Source: Bacteroidales bacterium
GTDB taxonomy: Bacteria; Bacteroidota; Bacteroidia; Bacteroidales; VadinHA17
Length of the DNA stretch: 64,000 bases
Direction of reading: 5' to 3'
NCBI GenBank assembly: GCA_016928075.1
Contig: JAFGLJ010000042.1
Span: 124,001 to 188,000, forward strand
The notes below the pieces were generated by a model. That model was not told the DNA's origin and made no database searches. It saw only the letters and a list, made by a program, of their open reading frames with translations. Both the position numbers and the translations under genes were made by a program. Of the stretch, positions 46,311 to 54,689 are shown piece by piece (position 1 is the stretch's first letter; each line of letters begins with the position of its first letter).

Positions 46311-48248
46311 ATGAAAAGGGAGTTGATATACATTACCTTGTTAAGTGTTTCATTAAATGCTTTTGCGCAGGAAGGCAAAATACCGGAGAAGGCCGATTCT
46401 GTAACCCATTCTACCAGGCAATACAAATTGGATAATGCCTATACCGAGATTAATTATGTTCCCCTGGATACCGTGGTGGATACATTTCACAGGCATGAGA
46501 AAACAGAAGATATTTCACCTTTTTTCCAGGGTCTTGGGAATTACGGCCTGCCATATATGGAAATAGATTTTTTTGACCGGCCTGTTGATCCTGAATATTT
46601 TATTTACAGGAACCTGCGATATTTTATGCACCATGCCGGGAATAAGCTTTATATAGATACACAGGTACCATTCACAGAGCTCAAGTGGACTTTTGGAGGA
46701 GAAAGACAACTTGCTGAACAAACACTGGGTATACGTCATGCACAGAACGTAAACCCATTTTTTAACATTGGTCTTGATCTCGATGTCATATACAGCCTGG
46801 GACAGTATATCTACCAGAAATCGGATAACCGGGCTTTTACCCTCCATGCTTCATACCTGGGGAATAAATATAAGGCATTTGCCTCCTGGAGCCTTAATAA
46901 CCTTAAAGCTTATGAAAATGGAGGCATTGCTGATCCACAGGTACTTGACCAATATGAAACAAGAGATGTTCCTGTTAACCTCGGTGGCCTGAATGAGGCG
47001 ATAAGCAGGATAAAAAATATGAATTTTCAGGTAATACAGAAATACACAGTCGGGGGAGGTAAAAAAAACACCATTTCTGACAGTACGCAAAATGAGAAAA
47101 AAGCAGGATTGAGCGGTACGTTTTCACATATACTTGAATACGAGAAAGGCAGGAGAATATATGAAGACAATGCCCCGGGCATTGGCTTTTATGACACTGT
47201 TTTCATCAGTCAATCCTCTACTTATGATTCCCTTTATGCCAGGGTACTGAAGAATACACTCAGGTTTGACTTTAATACAGGCGAGAAAGCTAAATTCCAA
47301 CTTGGTATAGGTATTGGAGCAGTGAATGAGCAGAATATTTTTGCACAAATCGTGCCGACTCATGAAGAGGAAATACCCGCAGACTCGGTAAGCTGGAAAG
47401 AAAGCTCAAATGCATTGCTGGGCACCCTGTTCAACCGTATTGGTGAAAAATTCGGATGGCGTGCTGATGGGAAACTCTATTTTACTGGTCTAAGGGCAGG
47501 AGATTTTGAGCTGAAAGGAAATATCAGTAAGAGATTTAATGAGGGTGAAAAAAGATCAGAACTGGTTGCCAGGGGTAGTGTGCTAAATACAGGACCTGCG
47601 TGGTGGATGAACAGCTGGGGAAGCAATCATTATGAATGGTCAAATGATTTCAGCAGCGAGTTCAGAATCAATGTGGGAGGGTCATTTCATTACCCGGCAG
47701 TTAAGCTTGGTGCGGGAATAGATTATGCACTTATTACCAATATGTTCTATTTCAGTAAAGAGGCAATACCGGAACAACATGATGGTGTAATATCAGTATT
47801 AAGTGCACGGCTGAATAAAAATTTCAGCTTCTGGAAACTCAGGTTCGATAATTCCATACTGTTTCAGAAAAGCAGTAACAATGATATTCTTCACCTGCCT
47901 CTTCTGTGTGCCAGATCAGCTTTTTATTTCAATTATGAATTTTATTTCAGGATAACCGGAGGAAGGCTGCAAACACAGCTGGGTTTCGAAGCTGAGTATA
48001 ATACAGCATATAATTCATATTCCTATATGCCGGCCACCGGCATATTTTATGTTCAGAATGAAATAAAAACAGGAAATTACCCTGTGCTGAATGTGTTTGC
48101 CAATATCAAGCTGAAAAGGACGAGGATATTTGTTGGAGTGGATCATGTTAATTATGGTTTGATGGGCTATGATTACTTCATAAGCCCTTATTATCCAATG
48201 AATATAAGAACGTTCAAGTATGGTATTGCATGGACGTTCTATAATTAA
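46311..48248 (+). CDS. Putative porin (Porin_10-type outer-membrane barrel)
   Basis: 645 residues. A signal peptide (MKRELIYITLLSVSLNAFA) is followed by a plug-like N-terminal region with LPYMEIDFFDRPVDPEYFIY and then long alternating strands to a terminal aromatic strand (YGIAWTFYN). The pattern matches the Bacteroidota putative porin family often found near division or lipoprotein genes. The start at 46311 is preferred over 46284 because it has a GGAG ribosome site and begins the signal peptide. Confidence 0.78.
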   Translation: MKRELIYITLLSVSLNAFAQEGKIPEKADSVTHSTRQYKLDNAYTEINYVPLDTVVDTFHRHEKTEDISPFFQGLGNYGLPYMEIDFFDRPVDPEYFIYRNLRYFMHHAGNKLYIDTQVPFTELKWTFGGERQLAEQTLGIRHAQNVNPFFNIGLDLDVIYSLGQYIYQKSDNRAFTLHASYLGNKYKAFASWSLNNLKAYENGGIADPQVLDQYETRDVPVNLGGLNEAISRIKNMNFQVIQKYTVGGGKKNTISDSTQNEKKAGLSGTFSHILEYEKGRRIYEDNAPGIGFYDTVFISQSSTYDSLYARVLKNTLRFDFNTGEKAKFQLGIGIGAVNEQNIFAQIVPTHEEEIPADSVSWKESSNALLGTLFNRIGEKFGWRADGKLYFTGLRAGDFELKGNISKRFNEGEKRSELVARGSVLNTGPAWWMNSWGSNHYEWSNDFSSEFRINVGGSFHYPAVKLGAGIDYALITNMFYFSKEAIPEQHDGVISVLSARLNKNFSFWKLRFDNSILFQKSSNNDILHLPLLCARSAFYFNYEFYFRITGGRLQTQLGFEAEYNTAYNSYSYMPATGIFYVQNEIKTGNYPVLNVFANIKLKRTRIFVGVDHVNYGLMGYDYFISPYYPMNIRTFKYGIAWTFYN

Positions 48249-48281
48249 GCAGTATATTTGATTGGTATTTCTTAACATAAA

Positions 48282-49739
48282 ATGAAGCGATACACAATTA
48301 AAATATTTTCATTGATAAACAGGTCGTATTTTATTTCTTTAATACTATTATTGTTAATCATTTCCTGTGATTCAGGCACCAAAACTGTTAATGATTATTT
48401 GCCGGGCAATCGCGACCTCGATGCAATAAGGGAGCAAGGGAAACTTGTTGCCCTTACAGACTTCAATTCCATAAGTTATTTTATTTACAGGGGAGAGCCT
48501 ATGGGCTTTCAGTTTGAGTTGCTCAGGGAATTTGCTGATTACCTGCAGATTGAACTTGAGATAATAACGGAGAATGATCTCAGCCTGTCATTTGAAATGC
48601 TTAACAAAGGGGAAGTGGATCTGCTGGCATTGAACTTAACCATTAGTAATGAAAGAAAAAAAGTGGTAAAGTTCACCCATCCTATATCTCAGACAAGACA
48701 GGTCCTGGTTCAAAAACGTCCCGAAAACTGGCGCCAGATGACAAAGGATGAGATTGATGATTTACTTGTAAGGAACCTGCTGGATCTTGCTGACAAAACG
48801 GTGTACGTTCAATCAGGATCATCATATGCACAGAGGATGAAAAACCTTCAGAATGAGATAGGTGATACAATACATATTGTTGAAGTTCCCCTGGAAGTGG
48901 AAGAGCTTATTACCCTTGTGGCTGAAGGCGGTATAAATTATACCGTGTCGGATGAAAATATAGCTCTGGTAAACCGCACCTATTACCCTGACATTGACCT
49001 GGAAACACCTGTAAGTTTTGAACAGAACCTTGCATGGGCTGTAAGAATCAACGGTTCTGACAAACTGCTTGCAGAGCTGAATAAATGGATTGATGGCTTT
49101 AAAGGAACCGAACGTTATGCACTTTTGTATGCAAAGTATTTTGAAAACTCACGGTCAAAACAAATAGTGCAATCAGATTATTTCAGTCTCGGCACTGCCA
49201 ATATTTCGCGCTGGGATAATTATTTCAAAAAGTATAGTGATTCAATAGGTTGGGATTGGCGCCTTCTGGCTTCACTCGTGCTGCAGGAGTCACGTTTTGA
49301 CCCCGATGCACAATCATGGTCAGGAGCATACGGACTGATGCAGTTGATGCCTTCAACAGGGGAACAATTTGGCATTGATATTTTTTCGAGCCCCGAGAAC
49401 AATATAAAAGCTGGAATAAAGTATATACAATGGCTGCAGGAGCTTTTTGAAGATAAAGTACCTGATGAGCAGGAAAGAATAAAGTTTATTCTTGCTTCAT
49501 ATAATGTGGGCCCGGGGCACGTTCTCGACGCCCGCCAGCTGGCACGAAAAAATGGCCGCGATCCGGAATTGTGGGATGATAATGTTGCATATTACCTGCT
49601 GCGAAAATCGGATCCTGAATTTTACCATGACCCGGTGGTCGAGCATGGATTCTGCCGGGGTGAAGAACCGTATAATTACGTAATAGAAGTGCTCGACAGG
49701 TATGATCATTATAAGAATTTTATTGAAGGAAATGAATAG
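48282..49739 (+). CDS. mltF: MltF-like membrane-bound lytic murein transglycosylase
   Basis: 485 residues. Lipoprotein signal (LILLLLIISC). Residues of about 45-275 form a periplasmic-binding-protein-like regulatory domain (GKLVALTDFNSISYFIYRGEPMGFQFEL). The C-terminal domain of about 180 residues is an SLT goose-type lysozyme fold with the catalytic glutamate in SLVLQESRFDPDAQSWSGAYGLMQLMPSTG and later ILASYNVGPGHVLDA. It cleaves glycan strands with anhydroMurNAc formation. Located just after the wall-synthesis cluster. Confidence 0.9.
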   Translation: MKRYTIKIFSLINRSYFISLILLLLIISCDSGTKTVNDYLPGNRDLDAIREQGKLVALTDFNSISYFIYRGEPMGFQFELLREFADYLQIELEIITENDLSLSFEMLNKGEVDLLALNLTISNERKKVVKFTHPISQTRQVLVQKRPENWRQMTKDEIDDLLVRNLLDLADKTVYVQSGSSYAQRMKNLQNEIGDTIHIVEVPLEVEELITLVAEGGINYTVSDENIALVNRTYYPDIDLETPVSFEQNLAWAVRINGSDKLLAELNKWIDGFKGTERYALLYAKYFENSRSKQIVQSDYFSLGTANISRWDNYFKKYSDSIGWDWRLLASLVLQESRFDPDAQSWSGAYGLMQLMPSTGEQFGIDIFSSPENNIKAGIKYIQWLQELFEDKVPDEQERIKFILASYNVGPGHVLDARQLARKNGRDPELWDDNVAYYLLRKSDPEFYHDPVVEHGFCRGEEPYNYVIEVLDRYDHYKNFIEGNE

Positions 49740-49764
49740 AACTAGCCTTACGCTGTCCTAAGAA

Positions 49765-49794
49765 GATGGGCGTGGATTTCAAATCCACGCCATC
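49765..49794. repeat. Imperfect palindrome between convergent genes
   Basis: GGCGTGGATTT pairs with AAATCCACGCC around one base, extended by GAT/ATC past a bulged G. It lies between mltF and the NUDIX gene and may act as a two-way transcript end, although no T-run follows. Confidence 0.7.
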
Positions 49795-49806
49795 GGAGTT
49801 GGAGCC

Positions 49807-50451
49807 TCAGCCTATCAATATTCCCTCCTTTTCCATAACCACCAGCAACTCATGCAAGATCATTGCCGTGGCACCCCAGATTATATGGCCTTCATAATCA
49901 TAGTATTTAACATCTAACTTTTCACCCCTTACAGCCATTGGTTTCTCTTTCACGATATCATCCTTAAAGAAATAGGACAATCGTGCTTCAATAACAGATA
50001 CAACTTCTTGCCTGTCAGGTTTGATATGTGGTCGTTTTTTACATGAAGCCACAACAGGGGTCACTTCTATATTACTAACAGGAATGAAGAGGGGTGTCAG
50101 GGTACCCAGTATTATTAGTTCTTCACCACATATACCAATTTCCTCGCATGTTTCCCTTATTGCCGTATCTGTAATGCTGGGATCACCTTTTTCTTCCTTG
50201 CCGCCAGGAAATGAAATCTGTCCACTGTGAACACCATTATATTCAGGCCTCTGAATAAAGAGGGTATATGTTGTATCATCCACCGGGTACAGTAAAATCA
50301 GAATGCCCGCAAGCTTTGAATCGCTACTTTTCTTACGCGGGAAATTTTTGATCATCCTGTCTGATGAAGCCATTTCCCACTGAACATCTGTCCCGGGTAA
50401 ATCTTTACCCAGGGCGGCCTGCAGGCGTCTGGTAAAAAGTTCATGGTTCAT
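49807..50451 (-). CDS. NUDIX hydrolase, CoA pyrophosphatase-like
   Basis: 214 residues. The NUDIX helix is present as FPGGKEEKGDPSITDTAIRETCEEIG, and the preceding GQISFPGGK is typical of the coenzyme A pyrophosphatase subgroup (NudL-like), so cleavage of CoA or related dinucleotides is likely. The start MNHELFTRRL (ATG 50451) is chosen because the in-frame extension upstream is low-complexity Pro/Leu/Ser read from the purine-rich repeat. Confidence 0.85.
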   Translation of the reverse strand: MNHELFTRRLQAALGKDLPGTDVQWEMASSDRMIKNFPRKKSSDSKLAGILILLYPVDDTTYTLFIQRPEYNGVHSGQISFPGGKEEKGDPSITDTAIRETCEEIGICGEELIILGTLTPLFIPVSNIEVTPVVASCKKRPHIKPDRQEVVSVIEARLSYFFKDDIVKEKPMAVRGEKLDVKYYDYEGHIIWGATAMILHELLVVMEKEGILIG

Positions 50452-50479
50452 GGTACAAATATAGGAAAAGGACAGGATA

Positions 50480-50507
50480 GCAGGGGGCAGGGAGCAGGGG
50501 GCAGGGA
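50480..50507. repeat. G-rich 14-bp direct repeat, inverted relative to 50999-51041
   Basis: Two identical copies of GCAGGGGGCAGGGA (50480-50493 and 50494-50507), followed by GGGGAGAA-type purine repeats to about 50536. Bases 50480-50508 match the reverse complement of 51013-51041 at 28 of 29 positions. Confidence 0.85.
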
Positions 50508-50576
50508 GGGGAGAAAGGGAGAAGGGGAGAAGGGGTGAATGATAATGTTGATATTTTCGTAGATTTGGGACCAAGT

Positions 50577-50990
50577 ATGGAACAAAGGGATTACATATTA
50601 AGGGAGATTGAAAAGATATCGGTGATGTTACTTGGGATGCTGGGTAAATACAAGAGGATAATGTCAGAAAAACAGTTCGAACAGGAACGGGCAATGATTG
50701 ACAATGAGCTGAAAGAGGCCGGTGAGTTATCAATTGATAAACTGTTATCATTTACTGAAGAAGAAATAATCTCATTTATTGATCAAAACAAAGGTTTTGA
50801 CCAGGGAAATATGGAGCTGCTGGCTGATTTGCTAATTGCATTTGCCAAAAATTTACATGAAAATGAAAGCATAAATCTTATTAAGAAGGCAGTATTAATT
50901 CTGGAACATATTGACAGCAAGACCAAGACTTTTTCACTGGAGCGTTCACTGAAGATAAACTGCCTGAAAGAAAAACTAAATTTAGACTAA
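50577..50990 (+). CDS. Unassigned small helical protein between inverted repeats
   Basis: 137 residues from the ATG at 50577 (MEQRDYILREIEKISVMLLG). No signal peptide or membrane segment; almost entirely predicted helix, acidic, with EEEIISFIDQNKG and a tetratricopeptide-like second half (LLADLLIAFAKNLHENE, LIKKAVLILEHIDSKTK). It faintly resembles DUF6483-type proteins at the N terminus, which I cannot confirm. Flanked on both sides by inverted heptamer arrays. Unlikely to be a chance frame, since the amino-acid composition is normal. Confidence 0.65.
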   Translation: MEQRDYILREIEKISVMLLGMLGKYKRIMSEKQFEQERAMIDNELKEAGELSIDKLLSFTEEEIISFIDQNKGFDQGNMELLADLLIAFAKNLHENESINLIKKAVLILEHIDSKTKTFSLERSLKINCLKEKLNLD

Positions 50991-50998
50991 CCCCCATT

Positions 50999-51041
50999 CT
51001 CCCTGCTCCCTGCTCCCTGCTCCCTGCTCCCTGCCCCCTGC
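50999..51041. repeat. CTCCCTG heptamer array
   Basis: Five perfect CTCCCTG units (50999-51033), then the variant CCCCCTG and one base. A further unit occurs at 51082-51088, beyond the hairpin element at 51042-51081, suggesting that the element interrupts the array. Confidence 0.88.
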
Positions 51042-51081
51042 TTCGTCCGCCGTAGTCCCGAGAACTCGGGACGTAGGCGGG
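51042..51081. repeat. Two-tier palindromic element within the heptamer array
   Basis: The inner stem GTCCCGAG/CTCGGGAC (51055-51072) has a 2-nt loop. An outer stem CCGCC (51047-51051)/GGCGG (51076-51080) is separated from it by an internal GTA/GTA loop. GC content is much higher than the surroundings. Heptamer units lie on both sides. Confidence 0.8.
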
Positions 51082-51091
51082 CTCCCTGCAT

Positions 51092-52477
51092 TTACTTCCT
51101 GAATTGCCTGATAAACTCCTCCACTTCCTTTACCCCTCCCTGGTAAACAAGGTAGCCGTTATAGGGTTCTCTTTCGGTTATCTCATCATTTACCGGCTTA
51201 AGCATTATTTCTTTTACTTCATCCGGATCATCGGTTTGTCCGAGGGCCCATCCCAGCTTGACCCATGCAACCTCTGGAAGCATATTGCCCAGAGGCACCA
51301 CCCCCTTGGCCATCATATCACGTCCTGTTTCATATACCATCATATGTACATAACCCCATATAGTCTGGAGTGTCATAAAAACCGACACTCCCTTTTCTTT
51401 TGCTCTCTCAAGTGCAGGATAAAGTTCCCTGTTGACATGTCCCAGTCCGGTTCCCACTATTATGATACCTTTATAACCCATTTCCACAAGACTGTCAAGC
51501 ATTTCAGGTTTCATGTGGGGGTAGTAATAAAGCATGGTAACCAGCTCATTGAAGAAAGGCATGATTTTCACTTTCCTATCCTTGCGGCGCGGGTTATATT
51601 TTTTCTTTATATGTTCAATGCCTTCTCTTGTGACTGTTGCTACGGGTGTGTCTCCTATTGTCCTGAAGGTTGACCGGTAGGAGCTGTGCATTTTCCTGAC
51701 CCTGGTTCCCCTGTGAAGGAAGCCATATTCATCGGAGGTTGGACCGAACATGCAAACAAGCACTTCCGCAATATCACCATGTCCGGCAGCGTATGAGGCA
51801 TGAATAAGGTTAAGGGCTGCGTCGGATGAAGGGCGGTCCGATGATCGCTGTGAACCAACCAGTATAACCGGTATGGGAAGGTTCTGTACCATAAATGATA
51901 ATGCTGCCGCTGTATGGTGCAGGGTATCCGTACCATGGCCGATTATTATTCCGTCAGCACCGTTCTCAATCTCCTTGCCAATTGCTTTTGCAAGGGTAAT
52001 ATATTGATCGGGCCCCATGTTCTCACTGAAAACAGCAAACAGTTTTTCAGTATTTATATTACAGATATCAGCAAGCTCCGGTACGGCACCGTAAAGCTCC
52101 CCGGGCGAGAAAGCCGGGATAACTGCTCCAGTCCGGTAATCCAATCTTGATGCTATGGTACCTCCGGTACCAAACAGTTTGACAGTGGGTTTATCATCAG
52201 AATAAGGAAACTCCTTTTCGGGTATTTTATAAATGGCTTTCTGATAGCCTGTTTCTTTCATCGATGTTATAGTACTGACATTAATCCCAATATTATAACC
52301 GGTTTCGATCTTAAGAACCAGGTGTCTGTCGTCATCATTCTCCGATCTCGGCAGCACAGTACCCCTGAATACCCCCCTGGTGGTTTCAATATAAGCCTGT
52401 CCCCATACCCTTACATTGTATTTTTTAAGAGTACTGAGTGCTATACCCCTGTATCCCTGGAATATCTGATCAGTCAT
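51092..52477 (-). CDS. gatD: Archaeal-type Glu-tRNA(Gln) amidotransferase subunit D
   Basis: 461 residues. An N-terminal Tudor-like domain of about 75 residues (VRVWGQAYIETTRGVFRGTVLPRS) is absent from plain asparaginases and is characteristic of GatD. The asparaginase-like core has LFGTGGTIASRLDYRTGAV and GHGTDTLHHTAAALSFM with the catalytic Thr and Thr-Asp, plus MHSSYRSTF. It releases ammonia from glutamine or asparagine for GatE. The ATG at 52477 overlaps the gatE stop by 8 bases; a TTG 21 bases upstream is a possible alternative. The family is known mainly from archaea. Confidence 0.92.
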   Translation of the reverse strand: MTDQIFQGYRGIALSTLKKYNVRVWGQAYIETTRGVFRGTVLPRSENDDDRHLVLKIETGYNIGINVSTITSMKETGYQKAIYKIPEKEFPYSDDKPTVKLFGTGGTIASRLDYRTGAVIPAFSPGELYGAVPELADICNINTEKLFAVFSENMGPDQYITLAKAIGKEIENGADGIIIGHGTDTLHHTAAALSFMVQNLPIPVILVGSQRSSDRPSSDAALNLIHASYAAGHGDIAEVLVCMFGPTSDEYGFLHRGTRVRKMHSSYRSTFRTIGDTPVATVTREGIEHIKKKYNPRRKDRKVKIMPFFNELVTMLYYYPHMKPEMLDSLVEMGYKGIIIVGTGLGHVNRELYPALERAKEKGVSVFMTLQTIWGYVHMMVYETGRDMMAKGVVPLGNMLPEVAWVKLGWALGQTDDPDEVKEIMLKPVNDEITEREPYNGYLVYQGGVKEVEEFIRQFRK

Positions 52478-54452
52478 TTGCCAGGATTCTTTGTTCAATC
52501 TTTCTTCTTAATTCACTTAACCTTAAATTTCCTGTCGCATGGTTTCTTAGCTGTCCCATAATCCAATTTACGGCAGAACCGGGATCATCCGACAGCCGTT
52601 CTTCCATAAATTTTTTGTAAAGGAAATCAACAGGAGCAAGAATTTCATCAGCTCCTACATTTTTATAATTCAGTATTGTAAGTATGGACTCATATCTCAT
52701 TTTAGGATGTTCGATCAGTACCTTAATCATGGGGGCCGCCATATCAATCTGCAGTCCTTTGGAGTTGATAAAACCCAAAAGCTTGTAAATAATATCATAA
52801 TTGAAATCTTTATGAGCTTTCATGGTTCCTTCGATATTCTTGAACCTGTGACCGAGAAAAATACCTATGACTCGGGGATCAAAACCAAAATCATTTGATA
52901 TCGAGACTATCAGGGGATACAGGTTTTTACTGAGGATATAATCATAGGTATCTTCCGGGATTCCCCATTTTTGCATCTGCTTTATCCTTTCAGAAACGAA
53001 ACCAGGTAATCTTGGTTTAATCTCCTCAATCTGTTCATCTTGCAGAGGAATAGGTGCAGAGTCAGTGTCGGGGTACATCCTGTCCTTCCCCGGCAGCACT
53101 CTCTCGAACATTGTGGTGCCATCAGGGAATGATTTTCTGGTTTCGTTTGGCACACCTGAAAAGGCCAGATGTATCCTTTCCTCCACTGTTTCCAGTGCGG
53201 TAGGGATATCCGCCGGGGGTCCCCAGAGGATTATCTGGGCATCATTATCTGATGCCCCGAGAAAAGCTGATACCTTCTTCCATTTATCCCTGGAAATTAA
53301 CGGTTCCAGCTCTTCTGAATGGATCATATTGGGCTTTTCAATACATGCTATAACCTTCAGCCTGTCACTTATCTCGTCAGCAAAAATTTTCCCGGGCTGG
53401 GTGAAGTGCGACAGTATTGAATAAAAGCCAGGGAGATTGAGTGCGAAAACCTGCATATCATTATCAAGGGCTTTCTTCACAGGTTCTGAAAGCAATGCCG
53501 TATCGTTGCCGCTTATTTCCCTGTATTCGATTTTCCATTCGGCAGGATCATTAAACCTGACATTAAGGATATTCCTGATATGAAGAAGTGCATATTGCCG
53601 GAATGCTTCATTATGAGACAATTTAGGTATCCATCTGTTATGAGCCACACCTTTAATCTCAACCCTGCTCCCTCCCTCGCAGCTTACATTCACGTCTTCC
53701 CTTCCTGAACCTATACCCGTTCTGACCTTTCCGGTGCTTCTGTTAAGGTATCTGATATATTCTGCCGCTTCCTTCAGTTCCCATGGTGTAAACATGTCGG
53801 TGTGGGTGACGGTTTCAATGAGTGGCATTCCGAGACGGTCAGTTTTAAATATGCGGGTATGGCCAATGTCAGATATTTCACGGCATGAATCTTCTTCAAT
53901 ACTTAGCTGCATTATCCTTACTCGCTTGTTGGTCAGTTCAATTTCACCTTCTACCCCAAGTATGGCTGACCTCTGGAAACCCGTCGGAATACTGCCATCA
54001 AGATATTGTTTTCGTATAATGTGAACCTCGCCAACAATATTAAGTTTGCATAAAAGTGCTATCTCGAGTGCTATGTCAAGGGCTTCCCTGTCAATGGGGA
54101 AGGGAGGGGTATCATCAACTTCATAGGTGCAGGCATTCTCATTATTGATATGGTAAATTATCTCTTTGCGTGTCTTAAATTCCATGAGAGCAGTACCGTC
54201 GTATTCACCCAGCTCACTGAGGGTAGGGCGCATATGCCGGATAACTTCGGCATCGTAATCATGATTATCATGGTAAATCCCGGCCGGACAGCGGCAAAAA
54301 AGCTTACTCTCAGTATCCAGCTGTTGATGAACCTCAAGCCCTGACTTAAATCCTATCCTGCGATAGTCCTCCTCGGTTGCATCCTGCAGACTAACATAAC
54401 CGATCAGCTTACGGGTTGATTCATAGTTCCTTTTTGGACTAAACCTTTTCAT
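52470..54452 (-). CDS. gatE: Archaeal-type Glu-tRNA(Gln) amidotransferase subunit E
   Basis: 660 residues. Phosphorylates and amidates Glu on tRNA-Gln. The GatB/E core shows IGFKSGLEVHQQLDTESKLFCRCPAG, PTGFQRSAILGVEGEIEL, QLSIEEDSCREI, DRLGMPLIETVTH and SGREDVNVSCEGGSRVEIKGV. A GAD-like insertion occupies roughly 295-410, a feature of GatE but not GatB. A helical and tail domain for tRNA binding ends the protein (YQEY-like region, GADEILAPVDF). First of a two-gene unit with gatD. Bacteria normally use GatCAB or GlnRS instead. Confidence 0.94.
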   Translation of the reverse strand: MKRFSPKRNYESTRKLIGYVSLQDATEEDYRRIGFKSGLEVHQQLDTESKLFCRCPAGIYHDNHDYDAEVIRHMRPTLSELGEYDGTALMEFKTRKEIIYHINNENACTYEVDDTPPFPIDREALDIALEIALLCKLNIVGEVHIIRKQYLDGSIPTGFQRSAILGVEGEIELTNKRVRIMQLSIEEDSCREISDIGHTRIFKTDRLGMPLIETVTHTDMFTPWELKEAAEYIRYLNRSTGKVRTGIGSGREDVNVSCEGGSRVEIKGVAHNRWIPKLSHNEAFRQYALLHIRNILNVRFNDPAEWKIEYREISGNDTALLSEPVKKALDNDMQVFALNLPGFYSILSHFTQPGKIFADEISDRLKVIACIEKPNMIHSEELEPLISRDKWKKVSAFLGASDNDAQIILWGPPADIPTALETVEERIHLAFSGVPNETRKSFPDGTTMFERVLPGKDRMYPDTDSAPIPLQDEQIEEIKPRLPGFVSERIKQMQKWGIPEDTYDYILSKNLYPLIVSISNDFGFDPRVIGIFLGHRFKNIEGTMKAHKDFNYDIIYKLLGFINSKGLQIDMAAPMIKVLIEHPKMRYESILTILNYKNVGADEILAPVDFLYKKFMEERLSDDPGSAVNWIMGQLRNHATGNLRLSELRRKIEQRILAND

Positions 54453-54689
54453 CCTCTGATCAATAATATGACCAATTTATGGAAGAATGCGGAGATATCA
54501 AATTCCTGGCTTCCTGAGCCGGATACGATGATTTAATAAATTAAATAATATTTCCAGGTATTTGTTAAATTATATCAAATAGTGCTTTTGCTTATATAAA
54601 ATCTTAAACAGAAATGCTGAAATAAAAAATTGACAAAAAATTGATTTTTTTTGACAGGTGCTGAATAATAAGCTATAAAGAAGCATCAA

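Noticed and set aside
50560-50567. TAGATTTG as a promoter for the gene at 50577
   Set aside because: It lies 10 bases from the ATG and no TTG is found 17-23 bases upstream.
50452-50751. N-terminal extension of the NUDIX protein
   Set aside because: It is low-complexity Pro/Ser/Leu translated from the purine-rich repeat; the ATG at 50451 gives a normal family length.
50999-51088. Possible CRISPR array
   Set aside because: The repeats are contiguous 7-mers with no spacers, and no cas genes are present.
54453-54689. Riboswitch or small RNA in the gap before the LolC/E-like gene
   Set aside because: The gap is AT-rich with runs of A and T; no stable paired domains or known aptamer core could be seen.
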